Assembly (NCBI GenBank): GCA_036924085.1
Contig: JAVGWX010000005.1
Coordinates: 38,409,983 to 38,473,982 of the forward strand
Direction: 5' to 3'
Origin: Ariolimax columbianus
Taxonomy: Eukaryota; Mollusca; Gastropoda; Stylommatophora; Arionidae
DNA length: 64,000 nucleotides
Shown here: in pieces, positions 55,140 through 64,000 of the stretch
Layout of the letters: each line of letters opens with the position of its first letter
Position numbering within the stretch: position 1 is the stretch's first letter
Made by a program: the position numbers and the translations under genes
The notes under the pieces: generated by a model
Databases searched by the model: none
The model's input: the letters and a program-made list of their open reading frames with translations, nothing else
Told to the model about the DNA's origin: nothing

Positions 55140-55915
55140 TCCATCAGTTAATTGCATTTTAGCTGAGGTAATTACATTTAATTTATGACCAGTACATGAA
55201 CCGATTCCTGCAAATCGTATTCGATTTTTCATATCAAGACATCTGTATATCATCAGTATGTGTTTGCTGCATGCCCACCAACTACTAGAATATCACCGCA
55301 ATAGTTCAAAACATATCAGTAGTCTAAAACGATATTGGTCGAAAATTGTATCTGAACTTCCAACACATATTATCGTGCATATGCGAATGTATGTATGCGC
55401 GTATATTGTCTATCCATATTTGATTTATAAATAAAACAATTCGTAAAGAAAATTACTGACATCTATAAACAAACAATTGTCTGATCAATGTTTTCACTGT
55501 GTGTGATAATAATACGTTTGTTTGTCTTTTTATTACTTTTGATCATCACAAGCAGATCTAATCTGGAGTCGGTCATAAGTGTTTTTGCTGTATATGTATG
55601 TGTTCATGAGTTAAATATGCTTTGATCTTTATATTGTTTGTGTTATTTCTGTTACATTATGACGCATGAATGTGATTTTTAAACAATTCTTCTGCATCAA
55701 ATTGCACAATCTCGAATTAAACTCAAGAAACACAGCTTTAATAATAATAATCTTCTCTTCATCCCTTATAATATCTGCTTGTCTATTTGCTTTTTCGGTT
55801 AATTGCTCAACAATATAAAAATTGTGTTGCTTTTGTTGCTTATTTCGTGGTATTATTGTAGGCATGGCAACTGAACTGAACTAACACTCATCAAATTACT
55901 ACGTGGCTCTCAGGG
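55140..55915. other. Unassigned AT-rich sequence
   Basis: No motif or repeat recognised. Confidence 0.4.
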
Positions 55916-55924
55916 AGAGCAGAC

Positions 55925-56165
55925 TAACGTCTGGTCGGGCAACACAAACTGATCGAGTATGTTAGCCAGGTTCAGGTAAAATATATTGGTCAAGACCCTC
56001 ACATCGACATTCTCGCAGTTCTCCCTGAAAACGGGCTGTTTTCATAGCACCCTAACTAACGAGGTGGGAGATCAACGTAATCCCCGTTGTAGTGAGTTAA
56101 ACGCAGATAAAGACAAACATAGCAGAGTCGCCTGGAGCACCCGGGTCCACCTACATCAGCACGAT
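55925..56165 (-). repeat. Third copy of the 37-bp repeat element
   Basis: About two degenerate 37-bp units (55930-55990: GGTCGGGCAACACAAACTGA, TCGAGTATGTTAGCCAGG) followed by the conserved flank AAGACCCTCACATCGACATT, then CCCTGAAAACGGGCTGTTTT, as at 44683-44870. Confidence 0.72.
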
Positions 56166-56244
56166 AACAACAACAACTTCTACTTTGCTTTGCATTAGGA
56201 AGACTGCAAGCCAACTTCCGGAGTTGATATGATGTAAGTGTAGC

Positions 56245-56850
56245 CACAATGGTTAAAATGGTTCATGCTATAGTGACATCACCTCTGCTATATGTCTGTG
56301 AAATATTGGGAGGGTACAGCAGTCACGCCAGACAGCTGCATCTTTTTCACTTGAGATGCCTGCGTAGGCTGCTTAGAATCAGATGGCAGAACACGGTGTC
56401 TAAATTTGCAATTCTTGGTAAGTCTAACATGTTAAGCCCACATACGCTGCTGCAGAAAGCCCAGATATCATGGACGGGACAGATTTTTCGTATGCCCTAT
56501 CAGTGCTTTCTCAATCAGCTGTTATACCGTGAGCTCACAACAGGCAGCCCCCATTATGAGGATATAAAACATGTTATTTAATCTTATTGAAAATGTTTTT
56601 CTGAAAAGATTCACCTTATAAATTACCTGATTCTGACAAAAAACCGTTCCACCTAGCGCACTAGCATCACTAAAAGTGCTCAGATCACAGAGGCTCGGAG
56701 TAGGCGTGCCGCCCGAAATAGCAGAACGAATGACAGCTCTACAGCAGTTTTCTCACAAGAGTGTCCGGAGTGCGACAAATTCTGCATCTCCAAAGTTGGT
56801 CTCTACGGCCATATGAGAACATATTTCGCAAAACAAATCTGATGCTGTCG
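56245..56850 (+). pseudogene. CFDP2-like LINE C-terminal remnant
   Basis: Starts TSPLLYVCEILGGYSSHARQ (LLYGCETW motif), then LFHLRCLRRLLRIRWQNTVS, LLQKAQISWTGQIFRMPYQC and LNQLLYRELTTGSPHYEDIK. After a gap comes a C-terminal finger: CPECDKFCISKVGLYGHMRT. Among the clearest C-termini of this LINE group in the window. Its middle (about 56580-56690) is disrupted. Confidence 0.8.
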
Positions 56851-56854
56851 CCAT

Positions 56855-57845
56855 TTTTTTTTCGATGAGCAGCTGCAATTAAAGCATGTAACGGATATTT
56901 GTAATAAAGTTATAGGAATGTTACATTAGGGAACGAAAGGACAAGGGGAATAGAAGTTACTTTAAATCAATCCCGTCTTAAGCAACTTTGCCCAAAGAAG
57001 CATCAACCGAAACACATACCTATTGTTGCTGACTGTTATGTAATCACGGACCCACAAGCTACGATAAACACAAAACTTTCTTCTAATAAATCAACACGCT
57101 CACATTATAATACATTAACACCATGTATACGATTAAAAAGAAAGCATATTATGAGTTAACTCACTCACTCCAAATACGTTGAACCTCTGAACACAGAAAT
57201 GTCAAACTGCCATTAGGATGTGCTGGTATAGTTATAAATTAATGAATATTTGGATTCGATAATATTTTATGCATGCGTTAGACAAATGCTCAAACCAATA
57301 TATCAATTCTACGGTAATGGAAGCCATTTGCGAGCCAATTAATCGGCTCTGGTGATAATGCGTTAAAATCTGAACAACAAGATCAGTGCAGAAAGGAAAA
57401 GTGATGATAATTATGTTTAATGCGCCAAATATATTTACCTGTGGTAGAAACAAAGGGCCGGTTGTAACGTTCCATTGTATAAACATCCACACAATGAGTT
57501 TTTCCACACCAATATCATCGGGTATAAGAATGTGTCCAATCTGGCCCAGACTTCATCTTAGAGAGTTACGATATTTGAAGTTCCTATATTTCATCAGAAG
57601 AAATAATGAGATGTACATTAGACGACGCCGGATACAATGAGCTCACAAGACGGATGACCAGACAATTCTTTTTAAACTAGTCGTCTTAACAGTCAAGCGG
57701 GTAATCTGGTGACGTTAACAGGAAAAGCTCTTTTTGTGAATTAATTTCGCACAAGGGACATCATTATGTGGAGACTAAATCCGAACGCTTATGACAGTGT
57801 GCAAGGACAGATAAGCCATCATTAGCAACAACACAGCATACAATG
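56855..57845. other. Unassigned 1-kb stretch
   Basis: No recognised motif on either strand. Confidence 0.4.
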
Positions 57846-57847
57846 TG

Positions 57848-58405
57848 GTCAACAGTCTTGGTACTTACTAAATGTACACAATGCTATGTACCAGCAGTCT
57901 TGGTACTTACTAAATGTACACAATGCTATGTACCAGCAGTCTTGGTACTTACTAAATGTACACAATGCTATGTACCAGCAGTCTTGGTACTTACTAAATG
58001 TACACAATGATATGTACCAACAGTCTTGGTACTTACTAAATGTACACAATGCTATGTACCAACATTCTTGGTACTTACTAAATGTACACAATGCTATGTA
58101 CCAACAGTCTTGGTACTTACTAAATGTACGCTATGCTATGTACCAACAGTCTTGGTACTTACTAAATGTACACAATGCTATGTACCAACAGTCTTGGTAC
58201 TTACTAAATGTACACAATGCTATATACCAACAGTCGTGGTACTTACTAAATGTACACAATGCTATGTACCAACAGTCTTGGTACTTACTAAATGTACACA
58301 ATGCTATGTACCAACAGTCTTGGTACTTACTAAATGTACACAATGATATGTACCAACAGTCTTGGTACTTACTAAATGTACACAGTGCTATGTACCAACA
58401 GTTCT
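57848..58405. repeat. 42-bp minisatellite (about 13 units)
   Basis: The unit is CAGTCTTGGTACTTACTAAA, then TGTACACAATGCTATGTACC and AA. The 42-bp length is divisible by three, so both strands stay open (plus MYQQSWYLLNVHNA). Near identity implies recent expansion. I do not call a protein. Confidence 0.94.
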
Positions 58406-58437
58406 TAAATTAACTTAACTCAACTTAACGTATGTAG

Positions 58438-58633
58438 ACTAGTTTAGAAGACTCTGCAAAGTCTGTATACAACCAGTTTCCTTCACATTCTCTTGATCTA
58501 AAAAAAAGGTATGCACATCGAATCCATTCTTGAATACATGTATTGACCCTGTCTCCATTACTTGACATGTGTCCTGCGGGCCCCTGACATTTTTTGAAGT
58601 CCTATCGGTGGGCCCGGAGAAACTTGACAACAT
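58438..58633 (-). pseudogene. CR1-like LINE C-terminal fragment, copy 3
   Basis: Minus translation VMETGSIHVFKNGFDVHTFF, then NVKETGCIQTLQSLL matches the last codons of the 35165-35490 fragment (NVKETGCTQTLQF). Confidence 0.62.
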
Positions 58634-58935
58634 GTTGAGTTTTTACATTTAACGTCAACAGATACACATGCTTCCAAGTGGTCCGCCGGGGTATTTGTGC
58701 ATGACAAGGACAAAGAATAGCACCACTGCCCCACAGAGAGCATGTCGTAAGAGGCGACTAACTGTTTGACGTGATATAACACCAGCCATGGTTAGCTGGT
58801 TTGTATAGAGCAGCATAAATGGAGCTTTACAATATGCGGGTCTACTTTGCTCTAGTGTTTGAGTCTATTAAGATGGACTCTCGCACATCGGTTAACCGCC
58901 CTCCGTAAGCGCGTGTCCCAACGCAGCGGAGCATT
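58634..58935. other. Unassigned sequence
   Basis: No firm feature. GCATGTCGTAAGAGGCGACT (about 58740) looks like a dispersed 3' UTR motif, but I cannot place it in a family. Confidence 0.35.
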
Positions 58936-58939
58936 AAGC

Positions 58940-59310
58940 TGCTCGAGCCTTGCCCGCTAAGCAGGAAAGTTTTCTCCCGGCTACATCCAGTTCAAAACAG
59001 AGCTGGGACCTGCACATGTACATCATTTCTGTATTAGGAAATAAGAACATCTTCATCAACATTTTCAATTGCAGAAATTGTTTCCTCTTTTTCTTATTTG
59101 CGTTCAGGGTCTTTTGGTCATGCAATATCTGCAGGCCAGTCGCCACGTTGAAGTCTGTAGTCTTCACCAGGTCGGAGCGGCTGCCTCACAGCTTTTGTTT
59201 CAGCTCTGCACACTCTGGCCAGGTCTGGCATCTCATTTTCCTATATATTGGGCATTCTTGTAGAACATGTTCAGTGCTAACCGGCAATGGGCATTGTTTG
59301 TCTTTGGAAT
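58940..59310 (-). pseudogene. Jockey/I-like LINE 3' end
   Basis: Minus translation CPLPVSTEHVLQECPIYRKM, then RCQTWPECAELKQKLWGSRS and TDFNVATGLQI is the C-terminal TxEHxLQxCP-Y, DLVKTT motif found at the end of the intact LINE, but divergent. A lysine-rich end (NKKKRKQ) follows near 59075. It joins a different RT remnant at about 59310. Confidence 0.68.
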
Positions 59311-60180
59311 TATTTGTACTCTCTTTCTGTCCAGCCTGCAGCCGCTAGTGACAACACTTCCCAGGTACTTATATTCCTGTACATGCTTCAGTGTTTTCCG
59401 GCAAGTTTAAAAAATGGTGATGTCTTGGTTGACGTTGGATTGACATAGTTCATGTATTATCACATATAATCTTCATGTTAGGCCGAGTAGAGACTTGTCA
59501 GGTTTCGTAAATCACCCTTATTTTTCCCAGAAGTGACTGGTCGTCTGCGAAAAACAAATCGTTGAGCAATGTATCACAGTGATTGGCCATTCGAATGATT
59601 GTATCCGTATAGATGAAGAATAAAAAAAGGGGATCGCACACATCTTTGACCCGCTCACTCCTGAATAGAAACCAATTTGACCAACCGTTCCAACCTTGTT
59701 CATGGCTCGTTTATTGTCCACTAGCAGTCACCTAACAAAGTATTCCTTCAAAAATCATATAGTTTACATCTCCGCTGGCTTTATCCATGACCTTCTCTTT
59801 GCCAATGAAGATCACAGTTCGTTATTACACTTTATTCATTTTTTAATTAGCTCTCTTAGTGTAAAGATCGCGTCCATGCATCCTCTAACCCTACGTAAAG
59901 CCACGTTGTGATTTACTGAGCATATACTTTGTTCTATCTCCCACTCTCTGTTCTAAAACGTCCGTGTATATTTTACCTACGTGACTAAGGAGGGGTATGT
60001 CCCTGTTTGAGCTGTAGTTCTTTCTTCTGGCTTTGTTCTTCCACATAGGCATAACCAAAACTTGTTTCCAATTGCTCGGCACCTACCTTTCGTGCCACGC
60101 CTGCTGAATATATCATAGTTAACAATTTCACCTCCTGGTACACGGGTATGCTGCACTGTCGTCTCATTGGACTTTGCTTT
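59311..60180 (-). pseudogene. LINE RT remnant
   Basis: Minus frames give MPSNWKQVLVMPMWKNKARR, then DIPLLSHVGKIYTDVLEQRV (GITLLSHAGKIYT-VLEQRV), KSQRGFT, DPLFLFFIYTDTIIRMANHC, LLNDLFFADDQSLLGKI (FADD catalytic block retained) and VQEYKYLGSVVTS. All core RT blocks appear, but stops break the frame. Confidence 0.75.
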
Positions 60181-60234
60181 TAGAGCATCTCTTAATGGTC
60201 TCTATAATTTATTGATGTACGTTCGTTCTAATGC

Positions 60235-60625
60235 CATACTTGGTGATGTAAGATCACATTTCTGGTGATGTCAGATCGCATTTCTGGTGATGTAAGATCA
60301 CATTTCTGGGGATGTAAGATCACATTTCTGGTGATGTAAGACGACATTTCTGAGGATGTAAGATCATATTTCTGGCAATGTAAGATCACATTTCTGGTGA
60401 TGTAAGATCGCACTTCTGGTGATGTCAGATCGCATTTCTGGTGATGTAAGATCACATTTCTGGGGATGTAAGATCACATTTCTGGTGATGTAAGACGACA
60501 TTTCTGAGGATGTAAGATCATATTTCTGGCAATGTAAGATCACATTTCTGGTGATGTACGATCACATTTCTGGTGATGTGAAATCCGATTTCTAATGGTG
60601 TGAAATCTCATTTCTGGTGGTCTGA
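60235..60625. repeat. 22-bp minisatellite with 154-bp higher-order repeat
   Basis: The unit is TTTCTGGTGATGTAAGATCA plus CA. Variant units (GTCAGATCG, GGGGATG, GACGACA, GAGGATG, GGCAATG) recur in the same order at 60264 and 60418, a 154-bp (7 x 22) higher-order period. The array decays at its right end. Confidence 0.9.
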
Positions 60626-60964
60626 AATCTCATTTCTGGTATAAGTAGATCTCTTTTATATTATTATAAGATCACATGTCTGTTGGTATGAGATCAGATA
60701 AATAGTAATCGAAAGATCTCAATTCCTGGTGATGCTACACCGGATTTGTTTCCCACAGCTTGTCATTCCTTGTGATCTAGATCCCACCATCTACGTGACC
60801 CGAGTTCCAATTCTTTGAAATATGTCCTAATCACCTTTCGTTGTCTAGAATATGGGATATAAACGTATCTGACATGTTGGATGGAAGTCAACTTTACTCT
60901 GTGAACGGTGTATGTGTATGTTATTGTGTGCGAATGAATATACATATATATATATATATACATG

Positions 60965-61172
60965 TGTGTGATTCCGAGGCGAAGTAGTTAAGCCGTCGGC
61001 CTGGTGATCAGGTCGTGTGGGTTAGACTCCGGACTCCGCCGTCTTTTTCACGGATGCTTGATGCGAAGTCCCCTGCATCTCGTTGTCGCCCCCTAGTCGT
61101 CTTGTCCTTGACTTGCCTCGAGACGAGAGAGTGAGGATAACAAGTAGCGTAGCTAATCCTTTCTAAAAATAT
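60965..61172 (+). mobile_element. Third tRNA-like SINE (family C)
   Basis: GATTCCGAGGCGAAGTAGTT, then AAGCCGTCGGCCTGGTGATC resembles an A box, and GTGTGGGTTAGACTCCGGAC has a B box (GGGTTAGACTCC). The body has CGGATGCTTGATGCGAAGTC. Only one copy is in the window, so the family assignment is tentative. It abuts a TA tract (60942-60960). Confidence 0.58.
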
Positions 61173-61765
61173 CGCTTGCAAAATTAATTATGCCATCATC
61201 GTCTACGATAGACGGCTGCATTTGCTTTTGATATATGCGCGTGCGTGTATGAATGTATGTGATACAGGTTTCTTGAAACGATATTGAGGGATATATTTAA
61301 AAATCGAACTCAAACCACTCTGGAGCCGGAAACAATCAATGTATTGGGATAAGTGCGACAAGAAAAGAATGCTCATACCTCACGGATACTCCCAGTGAAA
61401 ACTTCATGTACACGGACAGAACATAAAACGCGTGCTATTTCTTACTTTACCTCTGTCGTGTGACTTCATTTGTTTTCCAATTTATGATTTTCATTTGATT
61501 AAAACGTATCCATCTTAACTGATGCTCCCTAATATGTAATTTGCATTTTTCGTTTACAATGAGAACAATTTGGTTTTTGAAAGGACAGCAAAACAACCAA
61601 AACAACGTACGCAATATTTTCCGTAAAGACACCATCATATATATACAAGAAGTGCTCACAATGAGGAGGAAATTATGAAAAATATTGACTTAACAATAAA
61701 AAAAGCCTTAAAAAAACATAAATTGATAATCTGATAGAATATCTTGATTGAACTGAGGCAAAGAA
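61173..61765. other. Unassigned AT-rich sequence
   Basis: No motif recognised. A minus frame at 61447-61659 is basic and low in complexity. Confidence 0.4.
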
Positions 61766-61769
61766 TACT

Positions 61770-62150
61770 CACTACTCATATATGATCAGATACACCCCAT
61801 TGGGCTGAAACATGGATTCTAGCTAAGGACAAAAACAGGTTGCAAGCGTTTGAAATTTGGTGCTACTATTTAGTGGAACAAGAATGTTGACGTCATAATA
61901 GCAGTCAAACGGTGACATCCCCAATATTGGCATTCACCGAGGAAGAGCACTGTTCTATTAGCAGCAACGGGATGGGATCTATATACGTCCATCGGCGAAT
62001 GAAGGTGTTGTAGGGTGATGGGGGCCTTATACTCCAGCAAGCGTATAAGGGGAGTAGGAAGTTCCAAAACGGCGTGAGTTCTGGGACAAACTGCTCACGA
62101 CCTGGTTAGGCACACAAGTAGTTATCCTGGCGTCGATTGCAGCTGATGTC
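61770..62150 (+). pseudogene. LINE RT thumb remnant
   Basis: Translation gives AETWILAKDKNRLQAFEIWC (LYGAETW-L-KD--RLQAFEMWCYRR), then REFWDKLLTTWLGTQVV near 62070-62120 in another frame. About 380 bp with stops. Confidence 0.6.
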
Positions 62151-62339
62151 CACCTGGTAAGGACAATCGCCGATTAACTGTGAGTAAAAGGCATGCATCA
62201 TTGTACTGGACTTTCATTAACCTGTGCCGTTCTATAGGTTTGAACTCGTTGTTTCTTAAACAAAGAATAACAGAACGCTGTCCCTGCTTTGTGAATGCCA
62301 ATAGTGGGGTGGTCATGCTTTAACTGCAATTATTTTGTC

Positions 62340-63095
62340 ATGTTGGTTATCTGCAACGTTATGGCGCGCGCAGGACACTCCTAACATACTTAGCGACCCT
62401 ATTAACAAGTATAAATACAAAGACATGTTTATTTTCTAAATTATATCCACATTTTCCGGTTTTTCTTTGAAGCCACTCTCGTATATTTCATGTTGTACTA
62501 CCAACTGTTGTGATTTCAGAACGAATGAGTGAGCGGGGAATTATGTATTCAAAATGTTTTTTTATTATGTGCGCATGCTCTTCAGTATACGTGAATTGAA
62601 AACTAGACTTTAATGTATCCGCCTGGACCCATATCCCCTAACTGGTGAGCAAAGAACAGTTCCAGTGCACTATAATGAGTATGTCGTTAACGTTAACAAA
62701 GTGAGAGTGGACATGTGAATGGCAAGCTCATTATGTAAAATACCGTGACAGAAACCCATCTCTACAATATTATATATACAAATATGTTTTAGCGCAGGCT
62801 GCCAGCCAGAATACACAGAGCAGGGATGTAGTAATAGAAAACTAACGAATGATGTCACGCACGTCTTCCCCTCTCCCTCCCATCCCCCACACTAAAAACC
62901 CACTACCTACGCCTTATTATATCTTATTAAATTACTGCCTACAATATTTTATTGCATTGTGTGACCATATCTATGTGTGCTATAGGCAATGTTAAAATAA
63001 GCATCACATTATTCATCTCTCCCGCCGCAGCCTTGAGTAGTGTATATATTAACATAATCAATACATACACACACAGACGTATATGCAATGTGATG
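62340..63095. other. Unassigned sequence before the terminal satellite
   Basis: No gene or repeat recognised. CA-rich low complexity around 63060-63080. Confidence 0.4.
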
Positions 63096-63104
63096 TTCTT
63101 TCAT

Positions 63105-64000
63105 ACTTGTCAGTCACTAGTTTAGTCATACTTGTCAGTCACTAGTTTAGTCATACTTGTCAGTCACTAGTTTAGTCATACTTATCAGTCACTAGTTTAG
63201 TCATACTTGTCAGTCACTAGTTTAGTCATACTTGTCAGTCACTAGTTTAGTCATACTTGTCAGTCACTAGTTTAGTCATACTTGTCAGTCACTAGTTTAG
63301 TCATACTTGTCAGTCACTAGTTTAGTCATACTTGTCAGTCACTAGTTTAGTCATACTTGTCAGTCACTAGTTTAGTCATACTTGTCAGTCACTAGTTTAG
63401 TCATACTTGTCAGTCACTAGTTTAGTCATACTTGTCAGTCACTAGTTTAGTCATACTTGTCAGTAACTAGTTTAGTCATACTTGTCAGTCACTAGTTTAG
63501 TCATAATTGTCAGTCACTAGTTTAGTCATAATTGTCAGTCACTAGTTTAGTCATACTTGTAAGTCACTAGTTTAGTCATACTTGTCAGTCACTAGTTTAG
63601 TCATACTTGTCAGTCACTAGTTTAGTCATACTTGTCAGTCACTAGTTTAGTCATACTTGTCAGTCACTAGTTTAGTCATACTTGTCAGTCACTAGTTTAG
63701 TCATACTTGTCAGTCAATAGTTTAGTCATACTTGTCAGTCAATAGTTTAGTCATACTTGTCAGTCAATAGTTTAGTCATACTTGGCAATCACTAGTTTAG
63801 TCATACTTGTCAGTCACTAGTTTAGTCATACTTGTCAGTCACTAGTTTAGTCATACTTGTCAGTCACTAGTTTAGTCATACTTGTCAGTCACTAGTTTAG
63901 TCATACTTGTCAGTCACTAGTTTAGTCATACTTGCCAGTCACTAGTTTAGTCATACCTGTCATTCACTAGTTTAGTCATACTTGTCAGTCACTAGTTTAG
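63105..64000. repeat. 25-bp satellite array (about 36 units, runs off the window)
   Basis: The unit is TCATACTTGTCAGTCACTAG plus TTTAG. Most copies are identical, with single-base variants (CAGTAAC, CATAATTG, CAATAGTTT three in a row, GGCAATC). The array reaches the last base, so its full size is unknown. Confidence 0.97.

Noticed and set aside
57848..58405. Long open frames on both strands suggesting a repetitive secreted peptide
   Set aside because: The 42-bp repeat is a multiple of three, so open frames follow automatically. No signal peptide or start context supports a gene.
63105..64000. CRISPR-like array
   Set aside because: Units follow each other without spacers, and all context is eukaryotic.

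Overview
This window looks like repeat-rich intergenic DNA from a metazoan, most likely a lophotrochozoan and probably a mollusc. The evidence is a metazoan-type 18S rRNA segment (11535-12774), several families of APE-type non-LTR retrotransposons (LINEs), mariner transposase remnants, tRNA-derived SINEs, long TA microsatellites and many minisatellites. I cannot name the species. I found no convincing host protein gene. The only long intact coding region is a LINE polyprotein at 14329-18237. All other coding signal is broken transposon sequence, recognised from reverse transcriptase (RT), endonuclease or transposase motifs that survive across stops and frameshifts.

Layout. 1-3400: an RTE/CFDP2-like LINE on the minus strand, with a second LINE nested inside it (809-2975, 10-bp target-site duplication, TSD). 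Within the nested RT gene a 44-bp segment has expanded into a minisatellite. 3470-10890: a mariner C-terminus, a nearly full-length decayed LINE (4590-7140), a SINE that splits a 44-bp minisatellite, and a 51-bp minisatellite. 10890-18283: the centrepiece, a 7.4-kb insertion flanked by a 13-bp TSD. It reads 5'-to-3' as GC-rich 5'-ETS-like DNA, the first ~1.24 kb of 18S rRNA, three degenerate tandem copies of an 18S core segment, a leader, an intact 1302-aa LINE ORF (endonuclease-RT-RNase H) and a (GAA)n tail. 18530-26010: LINE and SINE remnants, then a mariner pseudogene split at a perfect 15-bp TSD by a composite insertion of two copies of the same LINE family. 26170-31745: several plus-strand LINE remnants, a mariner fold-back in a (TA)n tract and a 37-bp minisatellite. 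32300-48700: SINEs, minisatellites, CR1-like and RTE-like fragments, and a second mariner fold-back. 48780-62150: more LINE remnants, including one with a 5' inversion, plus 59-, 42- and 22-bp arrays. 63105-64000: a 25-bp satellite running off the window end.

The parts relate as layered transposition. The most interesting inference is that a LINE was once transcribed together with 18S pre-rRNA, presumably by Pol I, and that the chimeric RNA was retrotransposed as one unit. A second copy of the same family shows an arrangement best explained by template jumping, and a third short copy has its own TSD. Motif comparisons were made by eye against remembered family consensus patterns; no alignment was run, so unit counts and remnant ends are approximate.
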